Positions 17,228 through 25,541 of a stretch of DNA of 32,199 nt are shown in pieces (position 1 is the first letter of the stretch; each line of letters opens with the position of its first letter). Location of the stretch: NCBI GenBank assembly GCA_946478645.1, contig CAMLCW010000009.1, positions 1 through 32,199 on the forward strand. The letters are read 5' to 3'. A program made the translations under genes and the position numbers. The notes beneath the pieces are model-generated. The model was not told the origin of the DNA. It was given only the letters and a program-made list of their open reading frames with translations, and searched no databases. This DNA is from an uncultured Variovorax sp. (GTDB taxonomy: Bacteria > Pseudomonadota > Gammaproteobacteria > Burkholderiales > Burkholderiaceae).

Positions 17228-18226
17228 ATGCCGGGCCCGTCCGCCATGGCGCACACCGCCGCGTTGCTGATGCTGCTCTGCGGCGCGGCCGGCGCCTCGC
17301 CGTTCGCCTACATCACCAACCAGGGCAGCCACGACGTCTCGGTGATCGACCTCGCCGTGCAGCGCGTGGTGGCGACCGTCGGCGTGGGCCGGTCGCCCGC
17401 GGGCGTGGCCGCATCGAGCCGCGGCGGGCGCGTCTTCGTCTCCAATCCCGACAGCCGGACGGTCTCGGTCATCGACATGCGCCGGCAGAAGGTGGTGCGC
17501 ACGCTGGAGGCCGGCCAGGGGCCCGTCGGCATCGACGCCTCGCCCGACGGCCGGCGCCTCCACGTGGCCGACTGGTACGCCGCGCGGCTGCTGGTCCTCG
17601 ATGCCGACGGTACCGGCGACGCGAAGCCGCTCGCTTCGATCCCGGTCGGCCCCGCGCCCGCCGGCGTGGCGGCGCACCCCGACGGCCGCACGGTGTTCGT
17701 GGCCGAACGCGACGGCGACAGCGTGGCCGTGGTCGACACCGCCGCAGAGCGCGTGCAGGCGCGCGTGCGCGTCGGCAGCCATCCGTTCGCGCTGCTGCAC
17801 GATGCGCCGCGCGCGCGGCTCTATGCCCTCAACGTGCAGAGCAACGACGTCTCGGTGATCGACGTGCGCGACCTGCGCCGGCCCGCAGTGCTGGCCACCG
17901 TGGCGGTGGGCAAGGCGCCCTACGGCGCCGCGCTGGCGCACGGCGGCGCGCTGCTCTACGTGACCAATCAGCGCGACGACAGCGTCAGCGTGGTCGACGC
18001 GGCCTCGCTGAAGCCGCTGCGCACCCTGCCCGGCTTCGCCTATCCCGAAGGCATTGCCGCGCACGGCGACCGCGTCTACGTCGTCAACTGGATGGACGAC
18101 AACGTGCAGGTGCTCGACGCCGCGAGCGGCCGCAAGCTCGAGACCATCGCGACCGGACGCAACAGCCGCGGCTTCGGCGCCTTCATCGGCGCACCCCCTC
18201 TTTCGATCGACCCTTCCCACCCATGA
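17228..18226 (+). CDS. Second YVTN beta-propeller, xox/mxa operon
   Basis: 332-residue exported beta-propeller. A signal region (MAHTAALLMLLCGAAGAS) is followed by about seven repeats (AYITNQGSHDVSVIDL, VFVSNPDSRTVSVIDM, VFVAERDGDSVAVVDT, LYVTNQRDDSVSVVDA, VYVVNWMDDNVQVLDA). Each carries the YVTN-like strand and the VIDxxxxxVV strand. It is a family relative of the propeller at 10685-11668 but is in the opposite operon. The ATG at 17228 lacks a strong RBS; ATG 17246 is a possible alternative that keeps the signal peptide. Its stop overlaps the mxaD-like start (ATGA at 18223). The function is unknown, and a periplasmic scaffold is a reasonable guess. Confidence 0.87.
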   Translation: MPGPSAMAHTAALLMLLCGAAGASPFAYITNQGSHDVSVIDLAVQRVVATVGVGRSPAGVAASSRGGRVFVSNPDSRTVSVIDMRRQKVVRTLEAGQGPVGIDASPDGRRLHVADWYAARLLVLDADGTGDAKPLASIPVGPAPAGVAAHPDGRTVFVAERDGDSVAVVDTAAERVQARVRVGSHPFALLHDAPRARLYALNVQSNDVSVIDVRDLRRPAVLATVAVGKAPYGAALAHGGALLYVTNQRDDSVSVVDAASLKPLRTLPGFAYPEGIAAHGDRVYVVNWMDDNVQVLDAASGRKLETIATGRNSRGFGAFIGAPPLSIDPSHP

Positions 18227-18780
18227 CTTCTTCCATGCAGACACCTCCCTCCCGCCGGCGCGCGCTCCGCGGCCTTCTCGTCCCGCTGCTGCTGGCCGCG
18301 GCCCTGCCCGCCCTCGCCCACGGCCCGACGCGCCAGAAGGTCAGCGAGAAGATCACCATCGAGGCGCCGGCCGATGCCGTCTGGGCGAAGGTCAAGAACT
18401 TCGATGCGCTCAAGGACTGGCATCCCGCCGTCGCCGCCAGCCCGGCCGACAAGGGCAATGCCGAAGGCTCGGTGCGCACGCTCAAGCTCAAGGACGGGGG
18501 CACGCTCATCGAGACGCTCGAGGGCTACGACGACGCGAAGATGAAATACAACTACCGCGCCAAGGACGGCGGCGCGCTGCCGGTCACCAACTACACCTCG
18601 GTGCTCTCGGTGGTGGCCGACGGCGGCAAATCGGTGGTCGAGTGGCGCGGCGCCTTCTACCGGGGCTATCCCAACAACGATCCGCCGCCCGACAAGAACG
18701 ACGAGGCCGCGCTGAAGGCCGTGACCGGTGTCTACCGCGCCGGGCTCGCGAACCTCCAGAAGATGATGGAAGCCAAGTAG
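18223..18780 (+). CDS. mxaD: MxaD-like SRPBCC-fold periplasmic protein
   Basis: 185-residue exported protein of the START/SRPBCC (polyketide-cyclase-like) fold. The signal peptide ends at PALAHG. The domain runs from KITIEAPADAVWAKVKNFDALKDWHP to ALKAVTGVYRAGLANLQKMME. It resembles MxaD, which in methylotrophs improves electron transfer between methanol dehydrogenase and its cytochrome. It is translationally coupled to the propeller gene (ATGA). mxaR follows after 38 bases. Order differs from the classical mxa cluster, where mxaD comes after mxaL. The gene symbol rests on fold plus context rather than a direct alignment. Confidence 0.78.
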   Translation: MTSSMQTPPSRRRALRGLLVPLLLAAALPALAHGPTRQKVSEKITIEAPADAVWAKVKNFDALKDWHPAVAASPADKGNAEGSVRTLKLKDGGTLIETLEGYDDAKMKYNYRAKDGGALPVTNYTSVLSVVADGGKSVVEWRGAFYRGYPNNDPPPDKNDEAALKAVTGVYRAGLANLQKMMEAK

Positions 18781-18818
18781 CCGCGCCCCCCTACGACACC
18801 GCACAACACACCGACACC

Positions 18819-19838
18819 ATGGGCTCCGACGAACAACTCGAAGAGTGGCGCCAGCTGGCGCTGCGGGTCGAAACCGAGGTCGCCAAGGCCGTCATCGGCC
18901 AGGCGCAGATCATCCGGCTCATCAACGTGGCGCTGTTCGCGCGCGGCCACGTGCTGCTCGAAGGCGACGTGGGCGTGGGCAAGACCACGGTGCTGCGCGC
19001 CTTCTCGCGCACCGTGGGCGGCGACTTCGAGCGTGTCGAGGGCACGGTCGACCTGATGCCGGGCGACCTGGTCTATCACACCTATGTCGATGCCCAGGGG
19101 CGCCCGCGCATCGACCCCGGACCGCTGCTGCGCCACGGCGAGCGGCTGGTGACCTTCTTCTTCAACGAGATCAACCGCGCGCGGCCGCAGGTGCAGTCGC
19201 TGCTGCTGCGCGCGATGGCCGAGCGCACCGTCTCGGCCTTCGACCGCGAGTACAGCTTTCCGCACATGACGGTGTTCGCCGACCGCAACAAGGTCGAGCG
19301 CGAGGAGACCTTCGAGCTCGCCTCGGCGGCGCGCGACCGCTTCATGTTCGAGCTCAACATGCCCAAGCCCGCCGACCGCGGCATCCGCCAGTCGCTGGTG
19401 TTCGACACCGCCTACCACGACACCGAGGGCCTGATCGACAAGGTGGCGCCGGGCATCCTGCCGTGGGACCGGCTCAACGCCATTGCCGCGCAGGTGCAGC
19501 GCAGCGTGCGCGCGAGCGAGACGATCGAGCGCTACGTGCTCGACGTGTGGGAGGCGACCGAGGCGCCGCAGAAGTTCGGCATCCGGCTCGACGGCGTCGA
19601 CATGGACCGGCTGATCCTCGCCGGCGCCAGCCCGCGCGGCATGAGCGCGCTGCTGCGCGCGGCGCGCACGGTGGCCTGGCTCGAAGGCCGCTCGCACCTG
19701 GAGCCGGCCGACCTGGCCGCGGTGCTGCCCGCGGTGCTCGGGCACCGGGTGTTCTTCACGCCGGTCTATGAACTGCGGCGCGCCGAGCTCTCCGAGGCGC
19801 TCGTGGCCCAGATCATGGACAGGATCGCCGCGCCCTGA
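18819..19838 (+). CDS. mxaR: MoxR/MxaR AAA+ ATPase
   Basis: 339-residue cytoplasmic AAA+ ATPase of the MoxR family. Walker A is GDVGVGKT (49-56) and Walker B is FFFNEINRA (113-121), with the FNEINR form typical of MoxR proteins. MSALLRAARTVAWLEGRSHLEP in the C-terminal lid domain is family-conserved. MoxR ATPases act with VWA-domain partners as chaperones for metal or cofactor insertion; here the likely partners MxaS, MxaC and MxaL follow immediately. The ATG at 18819 is chosen because the family N-terminus begins near residues 5-25. It is the first gene of mxaRSACKL in this operon. Confidence 0.93.
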   Translation: MGSDEQLEEWRQLALRVETEVAKAVIGQAQIIRLINVALFARGHVLLEGDVGVGKTTVLRAFSRTVGGDFERVEGTVDLMPGDLVYHTYVDAQGRPRIDPGPLLRHGERLVTFFFNEINRARPQVQSLLLRAMAERTVSAFDREYSFPHMTVFADRNKVEREETFELASAARDRFMFELNMPKPADRGIRQSLVFDTAYHDTEGLIDKVAPGILPWDRLNAIAAQVQRSVRASETIERYVLDVWEATEAPQKFGIRLDGVDMDRLILAGASPRGMSALLRAARTVAWLEGRSHLEPADLAAVLPAVLGHRVFFTPVYELRRAELSEALVAQIMDRIAAP

Positions 19839-19850
19839 GCAGTGGATGCC

Positions 19851-20726
19851 ATGGAACACGTCGACGAATTCCACTACCGGCTGCCGCGCCGCTTCGGCGG
19901 TTGGCGCCCGGGTGCGCAGCGCGGGCTCAGCCAGGGCAGCGGGCAGGAGTTCGCGTCGCACCGGCGCCTGTTCGATTATCCCGATCCGCGCCGCATCGAC
20001 CTGCGCGCCAGCGTGCGCGACGGCCGCGGCGACTGGCTGGTGCGCATCCACCGGCTGCGCGTGGCGATTCCCGTGCACGTGGTGGTCGATGTCTCGGCAT
20101 CGATGCACTTCGGCGCCGCGCGGCGCAAGCTCGACGTGGTGGCCGACCTGGTCGAGGCGCTGGGCTACAGCGCCTTTCGCGCCGGGGACAGCGTGGGCCT
20201 GCTGGCCTTCGACCAGCGCGCGCGCGAAGACCTGTTCGTGCCCGCACGCCACAGCCGCGGCAACGGCAGCCTCATGGCGCGCATGCTGCGCGAATGCCGC
20301 GCCGCCGAGGCACCGCAGCGCGGCGACGACCGCACGCTCGCGGGCCTGGCGCATGCGACCGAGCGGCTGGTCGGGCGTGGCGGGCTGGTGTTCCTCGCAT
20401 CGGATTTCCATTGGCCGGTCGACGCGCTCGGCGAACTGCTCGGGCAGTTCGCGCCCGCCTGCGTGGTGCCGCTGCTGGTCTGGGACCCGGCCGAGACCGA
20501 GCCGCCCGACGCACGGGCGCTGCTCGCGCTGAGCGACGCCGAGACCGGCGCGCGGCGCAGCCTGTGGATGCGCGAGTCGCTGCGCACGCGCTGGCGCGAT
20601 GCGGTGGCCGCGCGCCGCGCCGCGCTGACGGCGCTGTTCGAGGCGCGGGGCATGCCGCCCTTCCTGCTGCATGGCCGCTTCGATGCCGAGGCGCTCACGC
20701 GCTACTTCATGGAGGTGGCGGCGTGA
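19851..20726 (+). CDS. mxaS: MxaS, DUF58/VWA-like protein of methanol dehydrogenase maturation
   Basis: 291-residue protein of the DUF58/MxaS family, the usual partner of MoxR ATPases. The N-terminal RRFGGWRPGAQRGLSQGSGQEF precedes a von Willebrand-like core with a MIDAS-like DVSASM (D80, S82, S84) and GDSVGLLAFDQRAREDLF. It has no signal peptide or obvious transmembrane segment, so cytoplasmic. An upstream in-frame GTG at 19842 would add three residues; ATG 19851 is preferred. The stop overlaps the mxaA start (GTGA at 20723). Confidence 0.87.
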   Translation: MEHVDEFHYRLPRRFGGWRPGAQRGLSQGSGQEFASHRRLFDYPDPRRIDLRASVRDGRGDWLVRIHRLRVAIPVHVVVDVSASMHFGAARRKLDVVADLVEALGYSAFRAGDSVGLLAFDQRAREDLFVPARHSRGNGSLMARMLRECRAAEAPQRGDDRTLAGLAHATERLVGRGGLVFLASDFHWPVDALGELLGQFAPACVVPLLVWDPAETEPPDARALLALSDAETGARRSLWMRESLRTRWRDAVAARRAALTALFEARGMPPFLLHGRFDAEALTRYFMEVAA

Positions 20727-21583
20727 AGCGGACAGCTGCGGCGGTCCTGGCCTTGGCTCTGGCCGCCACCATGCCGACGAGCGCGGCCACCGTCGAGCAG
20801 CCGCGCAGCTTCGGCCATGTGCTCGGCGACGTGCTCACGCAGCGCGTGCTGCTCGCGCCCGGCGTGGCGCCCGCCGCGCTGCCGGGCGCCGCGCGCGTCG
20901 ACCTCTGGTTCGAACGCCGGCCGGCGCGCATCGAGAGCGATGCGCGCGGGCAGCGCTGGCTCGCGGTCGACTACCAGCTCATCAACGCGCCGCGCACGCT
21001 GACCGCGCTCTCGCTGCCGGCGCTCGACATCGCCACGGCCGAAGGTCCGCCGCTCGTGCTGCCCGCCTGGCCGGTCAGCGTCGGACCGCTGACGCCGCCC
21101 GAGACCTTCGGCCAGGGCGCACTGCTGCCGCTGCAGCCCGACCGGCCGGTGGCCGCGGTGCCCACCCACGGGCTCGAGCAGCAGCTGAGGCTGGCGCTCG
21201 CGGCGCTCGCGGCCGTGCTGCTCGCATGGTTCGCCTGGTGGGCCTGGCGCAACCGGCGCGAGGCCGAGCGGCTTCCGTTCGCGCATGCCTGGCGCGAGCT
21301 CAAGCGCATCCGGGACCCCGCGAGCCCGGAGGCCTGGCGCGTGCTGCACCGCGCACTGAATGCCAGCGCCGGCCGCGTGGTGCACGGCGCCAGCCTGCCG
21401 CAGCTGCTGGCCGATGCGCCCTACCTGCGGCCGCTGCAACCGCGGCTCGAGGATTTCTACCGCGAATCGACGCGCCGCTTCTTCGCCGAAAGCATGGCGG
21501 GTTCCGCGCAGGCCGGCGGCCCCTATCCGCTGCGGCCGCTCTGCCGCGCACTGCGCAGCGCGGAAAAACGCCACCGGCATTGA
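20723..21583 (+). CDS. mxaA: MxaA-like membrane protein of dehydrogenase metal insertion
   Basis: 286-residue protein with a signal peptide (AAAVLALALAATMPTSA), a periplasmic beta-rich domain (to about residue 150), one transmembrane helix (about 155-175, LALAALAAVLLAWFAWWAW) and a cytoplasmic C-terminal helical domain (LHRALNASAGRVVHGASL, FYRESTRRFFAE). This layout matches MxaA, which is required for calcium insertion in MxaFI-type enzymes. The start GTG at 20723 overlaps mxaS by four bases and has GGAGG (20711-20715) seven bases upstream. Sequence identity in this family is low, so the name rests on topology and gene order (S-A-C-K-L). Confidence 0.85.
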   Translation: MKRTAAAVLALALAATMPTSAATVEQPRSFGHVLGDVLTQRVLLAPGVAPAALPGAARVDLWFERRPARIESDARGQRWLAVDYQLINAPRTLTALSLPALDIATAEGPPLVLPAWPVSVGPLTPPETFGQGALLPLQPDRPVAAVPTHGLEQQLRLALAALAAVLLAWFAWWAWRNRREAERLPFAHAWRELKRIRDPASPEAWRVLHRALNASAGRVVHGASLPQLLADAPYLRPLQPRLEDFYRESTRRFFAESMAGSAQAGGPYPLRPLCRALRSAEKRHRH

Positions 21584-21595
21584 GGCACACACGCG

Positions 21596-22597
21596 ATGCG
21601 CTTCGACCTCGCCCAACCCTGGATGCTCGCGCTGCTGCCGCTCGCCCTGCTGCCGCTGCTGCGGCGGCGCAGCGACACGCTCGACTTCTCCTCCCTGGCC
21701 TGGCTGCCCGCCGACCGCGTCGGCCGCGCAGTGGGCTTCCTGTGGCGCGCGTTCGCGGTCGGCGCGATGGCCTGCACCGTGATCGGCCTCGCGAGCCCCG
21801 GGCAGTCGGGCGCGCAAGTCGAACGCACCGGCCGCGGCGCCGAGATCCTGATCCTCATGGACCGCAGCAGCAGCATGGACGCGGTCATCCACACCAACGG
21901 CCTGCAGACGGCGGGCCGCATGTCGCGCGAGCCCAAGGCCAAGGTGGTGCGCGACCTGCTGAGCGAATTCGTCGCCAAGCGGCCCGACAACCGCTTCGCC
22001 TTCATGACCTTCAGCACGGTGCCGGTGGCGGTGGTTCCCTTCACGCAGAAGACCGACACGGTGCAGGCCGCGCTCGACGCCAGCGCCATCGGCCGCGGGC
22101 TGCCCGAGACGCGCATGGGCGCCGCGCTGCTCGCCGCGATCGAGGAGTTCGAGCACCGCAGCTATGCGGGCAGCCGGGTGGTCCTGGTGGTGTCCGACGG
22201 CGGCGCCCGGCTCGACGAGCCGACGCGCCAGCGCATCCACGCCGGCCTCGCACGCGAGAAGGTCGGCCTCTACTGGATCTATGTGCGCAGCGGCCCCAAC
22301 TCGCCGAACCTGGTGACCGAGGTGAAATCGGACTACGGCCTCGGCGAGGAACTGGCGCTGCACGAATTCTTCAAGACGCTGGCCACGCCGTACCGGCTCT
22401 ACCAGGTCGACGACTCCAATGCCATGGCCGCCGCCATGGCCGAGATCGACCGCCAGCAGAACTTTCCGCTGACCCTGTTCGAACGCGTGCCGCGGCGCGA
22501 CCATGCCGCGCTGTTCTACATCGCGGCGATGCTGTGCTGCATCGGGCTGCTCGCCTGCCGCGCGCTGCAGCTGCAGGCTTGGCGGACCCAGCCATGA
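21596..22597 (+). CDS. mxaC: MxaC-like VWA membrane protein
   Basis: 333-residue membrane-anchored von Willebrand factor A protein. Two N-terminal hydrophobic segments (about 9-22 and 46-66) are followed by a VWA domain with a complete MIDAS start DRSSSM (D89, S91, S93), FAFMTFSTVPVAVVPF and VVLVVSDGGARLD. A C-terminal hydrophobic segment follows (ALFYIAAMLCCIGLLACRAL). MxaC acts with MxaR-type ATPases in methanol dehydrogenase assembly. The ATG at 21596 begins 12 bases after mxaA. The stop overlaps mxaK by four bases (ATGA). Confidence 0.88.
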   Translation: MRFDLAQPWMLALLPLALLPLLRRRSDTLDFSSLAWLPADRVGRAVGFLWRAFAVGAMACTVIGLASPGQSGAQVERTGRGAEILILMDRSSSMDAVIHTNGLQTAGRMSREPKAKVVRDLLSEFVAKRPDNRFAFMTFSTVPVAVVPFTQKTDTVQAALDASAIGRGLPETRMGAALLAAIEEFEHRSYAGSRVVLVVSDGGARLDEPTRQRIHAGLAREKVGLYWIYVRSGPNSPNLVTEVKSDYGLGEELALHEFFKTLATPYRLYQVDDSNAMAAAMAEIDRQQNFPLTLFERVPRRDHAALFYIAAMLCCIGLLACRALQLQAWRTQP

Positions 22598-23145
22598 AGC
22601 GCCGCACCGTTCACCTGCTGTTCGGCGCGCTCGGGCTGTGCTGCGTCGGCGTGGCGCTGGAGCGCGGCCTGCGGCTCGGCGAGACGATGCAGCTCAACGC
22701 CGAGGTCGCACGCGTCGCGTCCGCGCCCGTGGGGCCGGACACCGCGCCCGCGCCGTTGTCGGCACCGCGCGAGGTGCAGCTCGCCCGCGCGCTCGCGCTG
22801 TCGAAAGCCGGCGCCCACGACGCGGCACAGAAGGGCTATGCGGGCCTGGTGCAGGCCGGCCAACGCGATGCGGTGGCCCGGCACGCGCTGTTCAATCTCG
22901 GCAACATGTACCTGCGCCAGGGCCTCGCGCAGCAGACCGGCGCACTGCCGCTGTTCGAGCTCGGCAAGCAGCGGCTGCGCGACCTGCTGCGCGCCGACCC
23001 CGCCGACTGGGATGCGCGCTACAACCTCGAGCGCGCGCTGCGGCTCGCGCCCGAGGAGCAGGAAGTCTTCTCGGCCGAACAGCAGCAGGCCCACGAGCAG
23101 CGCCGCGTGCGCGTGCCGGGCTTCGTGGCCGGAGACCTGCCGTGA
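22594..23145 (+). CDS. mxaK: MxaK-like membrane-anchored TPR-like protein
   Basis: 183-residue protein with one N-terminal hydrophobic segment (HLLFGALGLCCVGVALE) and a helical TPR-like body (LARALALSKAGAHDAAQKGYAGLV, HALFNLGNMYLRQGLAQQ, LFELGKQRLRDLLRADPADWDARYNLERAL). This resembles MxaK, a partner of the VWA proteins MxaC and MxaL. The ATG at 22594 overlaps the mxaC stop, and its own stop overlaps the mxaL GTG start (GTGA at 23142). The family is poorly conserved, so the identification is by position, length and architecture. Confidence 0.85.
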   Translation: MKRRTVHLLFGALGLCCVGVALERGLRLGETMQLNAEVARVASAPVGPDTAPAPLSAPREVQLARALALSKAGAHDAAQKGYAGLVQAGQRDAVARHALFNLGNMYLRQGLAQQTGALPLFELGKQRLRDLLRADPADWDARYNLERALRLAPEEQEVFSAEQQQAHEQRRVRVPGFVAGDLP

Positions 23146-24110
23146 AGGCAGCGCCGCGCACCGCGGCATGGCGCCGGCTCGCCGCCGGCCATGCGCTGCT
23201 GGCGCTCGCCCTGCTGCTGCTCGCGCTCGCGGCCTGGCCGCCGCGCGTGCAGCTGCAGCGCCCGGTGTTCAACTGGCTCGTGAGCTTCGACATCACGCAG
23301 AGCATGAACGTGACGGACGTCGAGCTCGACGGTGCCGCGGTCAGCCGCCTCACGCTCGCGCGCGCGGCCATGCGCGAGGTGCTGGGCGCGCTGCCCTGCG
23401 GCTCGAAGATCGGTTGGAGCATCTTCGCGGACTACCGCTCGGTCGTGATCCTCGCGCCGGTCGAGGTCTGCAGCCACTACGAGGAACTGCTGGCTTCGCT
23501 CGAGCGCATCGATGCGCGCATGCGCTGGGCCAACGCGAGCAACGTCAGCAAGGGCGTGACATGGGCGGTGCGCGGCGCGAAGAGCATCGGGGCCGAGACC
23601 GGCTTCGTGTTCATCAGCGACGGGCAGGAATCGCCGCCGCTGCGCGTGAACGAAACCCCGCCGATGACCGACATCCGGCCCGGCGAAGTCAAGGGCTGGC
23701 TGATCGGCGTGGGCGGCGACATGCCCGCCCCCATTCCGAAGACCGGCAGCAACGGCGAACCCGCGGGCTTCTGGCAGCCCGAGGACGTGGTCCAGGGCAG
23801 CGCCATCGGCAACCAGCGCAATCTCGAGCACCTGTCGCAACTGCGCCAGGAGCATCTGCGCGGCCTGGCCGAACTGATGGGCGTGAACTACCAGCGCCTG
23901 ACCGCGCCCGATTCGCTCAAGACCGCGATGCTCGACCGCCGCTTCGCCCAGCTGCTGCCGGCCGAGGTCGACCTGCGCTGGATCCCGGCCTCGCTCGCGC
24001 TGCTGCTGCTCGCGTGGCGCTTCGCGCCGGACGTCGGCTGGCTGCGCGCGAGGCGCGTGCGCCGGCGCGCCGCCGTGCCCGCGGCCACCGGACTCAGCCG
24101 GGCGGCGTAG
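23142..24110 (+). CDS. mxaL: MxaL-like VWA membrane protein
   Basis: 322-residue membrane-anchored VWA protein. The N-terminal hydrophobic segment is about residues 13-33. The VWA domain has a degenerate MIDAS start DITQSM (D50, T52, S54) and GFVFISDGQESPP. A C-terminal hydrophobic segment (RWIPASLALLLLAWRFA) and a basic tail follow. MxaL belongs to the mxaACKL set needed for metal insertion in methanol dehydrogenase. The GTG at 23142 overlaps the mxaK stop by four bases. The last 17 bases overlap, in opposite orientation, the last codons of pqqE (stop at 24094), so this operon and the pqq operon collide tail to tail with no room for a terminator. Confidence 0.88.
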   Translation: MKAAPRTAAWRRLAAGHALLALALLLLALAAWPPRVQLQRPVFNWLVSFDITQSMNVTDVELDGAAVSRLTLARAAMREVLGALPCGSKIGWSIFADYRSVVILAPVEVCSHYEELLASLERIDARMRWANASNVSKGVTWAVRGAKSIGAETGFVFISDGQESPPLRVNETPPMTDIRPGEVKGWLIGVGGDMPAPIPKTGSNGEPAGFWQPEDVVQGSAIGNQRNLEHLSQLRQEHLRGLAELMGVNYQRLTAPDSLKTAMLDRRFAQLLPAEVDLRWIPASLALLLLAWRFAPDVGWLRARRVRRRAAVPAATGLSRAA

Positions 24111-25245
24111 CCGCCGCGGCCAGCCGGCGCGAGTTGGCCGGGTCGCGAAACACCAGCGGATGCTCGACCGGCGCGGCCGGGTCGCGCACCGCCGCGCGTT
24201 CCACGGCCTGCGCCACGCGGTGGTGCTCGGGACTCTTGGCGCAAACCGGGTCCGCGGCCGCCGGGTCCTGCGCCAGCAGGAAGGCCTGGCAGCGGCAGCC
24301 GCCGAGGTCCTGCTCGCGCTGGTCGCAGCTCGCGCAGGGCTCCTTCATCCAGCCGGTGCCGCGGTAGCGGTTGAAGCCTTCCGAATCGAACCAGATCTCG
24401 CGCAGCCCATGCGCCTTGACGTTCGGGAACTCGAGTCCCGGCAGCATCCGCGCGGTGTGGCACGGCAGCGCCGTGCCGTCGGGCGCCACGGTGAGGAACA
24501 TGCTGCCCCAGCCGTTGACGCATTTCTTGGGCTTGCCCTCGTGGTAGTCGGGCGCGACGAAGAAGATGCGCATGCGCTCGCCGAGCCGCGCGCGCCAGGC
24601 GTCGGTCACCTGCTCGGCATGGCGCAGCTGTTCGTGCGTGGGCAGCAGCTGGTCGCGGTTGAGAAAAGCCCACGAGTAGTACTGCGTGTTGGCGAGCTCA
24701 AGGTATCCGGCGCCCATCTCGTGCGCCATCTCGATGATGCGGTCGATGTGGTCGATGTTCATGCGGTGGATCACCACGTTGAGCACCATCGGCCAGCCCT
24801 GGTCCTTGATGGTCTTCGCGACCCGGTTCTTGAGTTCGAAGGTCTTGGTGTGCGAGAGGAAATCGTTCATCTCGCGGGTCGAATCCTGGAACGAGAGCTG
24901 TACGTGTTCGAGCCCCGCCTGCTTCAGCGCCGCGGCCCGCTGCGGCGTCAGGCCCACGCCCGAGGTCAGCAGGTTGGTGTAGTAGCCCAGGCGGTGCGCC
25001 TCGGCCACGATGAGCTCCAGGTCGTCGCGCAGCAGCGGCTCGCCGCCCGAGAGGCCGCACTGCACCGCGCCGAGCTCGCGGCCCTCGCGCAGCACGCGCA
25101 GCCAGTCGTCGGTCGACAGCTCGTCCGCGCGCGCGGCGAAGTCGACCGGGTTGAAGCAGAACACGCAGTGCAGCGGACAGCGGTAGGTCAGCTCGGCCAG
25201 CAGCCAGAGCGGCGGGCCGGGGCGCGGCGGCGCGTGCGTGGTCAT
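24094..25245 (-). CDS. pqqE: PqqE, radical SAM PQQ biosynthesis enzyme
   Basis: 383-residue radical SAM protein that forms the carbon-carbon bond between Glu16 and Tyr20 of PqqA, the first committed step of PQQ synthesis. The [4Fe-4S]/SAM motif is CPLHCVFCFNP (C-x3-C-x2-C), followed by GLSGGEPLL. A C-terminal SPASM-type cysteine set (CVNGWGSMF, LPCHTA, CASCDQRE, GGCRCQAF) binds auxiliary clusters. Start ATG 25245 overlaps the pqqD stop by four bases (ATGA). It needs PqqD as the peptide chaperone, encoded immediately upstream. The last residues after about 350 are less conserved. The stop lies inside the 3' end of mxaL on the other strand. Confidence 0.97.
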   Translation of the reverse strand: MTTHAPPRPGPPLWLLAELTYRCPLHCVFCFNPVDFAARADELSTDDWLRVLREGRELGAVQCGLSGGEPLLRDDLELIVAEAHRLGYYTNLLTSGVGLTPQRAAALKQAGLEHVQLSFQDSTREMNDFLSHTKTFELKNRVAKTIKDQGWPMVLNVVIHRMNIDHIDRIIEMAHEMGAGYLELANTQYYSWAFLNRDQLLPTHEQLRHAEQVTDAWRARLGERMRIFFVAPDYHEGKPKKCVNGWGSMFLTVAPDGTALPCHTARMLPGLEFPNVKAHGLREIWFDSEGFNRYRGTGWMKEPCASCDQREQDLGGCRCQAFLLAQDPAAADPVCAKSPEHHRVAQAVERAAVRDPAAPVEHPLVFRDPANSRRLAAAATPPG

Positions 25246-25541
25246 GCGTTGCCGTCCCAGCGCAGCCAGTTCTGTTGCGCCGCCATCTCGACGAAGCCGC
25301 GCACCTGCGGTTCGAGGCCGCGGGTGTCGAAGGCGCGTTCGAGCTCGGCCACGATGTCGGCGATGCTGCGCTCGCCGTCGCAGCGCTTCATGATCTCGCC
25401 GGCACTGCCGTTGAGCTTGACCATGCCCTCGGGATAGAGCAGCACGTGGCAGTCCTGGGCCGGCTCCCACTGCAGGCGAAAGCCCGGGCCGACGCGCGGC
25501 CGGCTCTCGGGCGTGAGCGGCATCCGCACGGCGCTGGTCAT
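25242..25541 (-). CDS. pqqD: PqqD, peptide chaperone for PqqA
   Basis: 99-residue PqqD protein that binds PqqA and delivers it to PqqE. Family motifs are [25 protein letters not shown] and [23 protein letters not shown]. The size is standard for a stand-alone PqqD; it is not fused to PqqC or PqqE. Starts at ATG 25541 with a four-base overlap with pqqC, and overlaps pqqE by four bases at the other end, so the three are likely co-translated. Confidence 0.95.
   Translation of the reverse strand: MTSAVRMPLTPESRPRVGPGFRLQWEPAQDCHVLLYPEGMVKLNGSAGEIMKRCDGERSIADIVAELERAFDTRGLEPQVRGFVEMAAQQNWLRWDGNA

Noticed and set aside
20702..22504. A 600-codon minus-strand frame opposite mxaA and mxaC
   Set aside because: Antisense shadow; no motif, while the plus strand has VWA and membrane features with overlapping starts.
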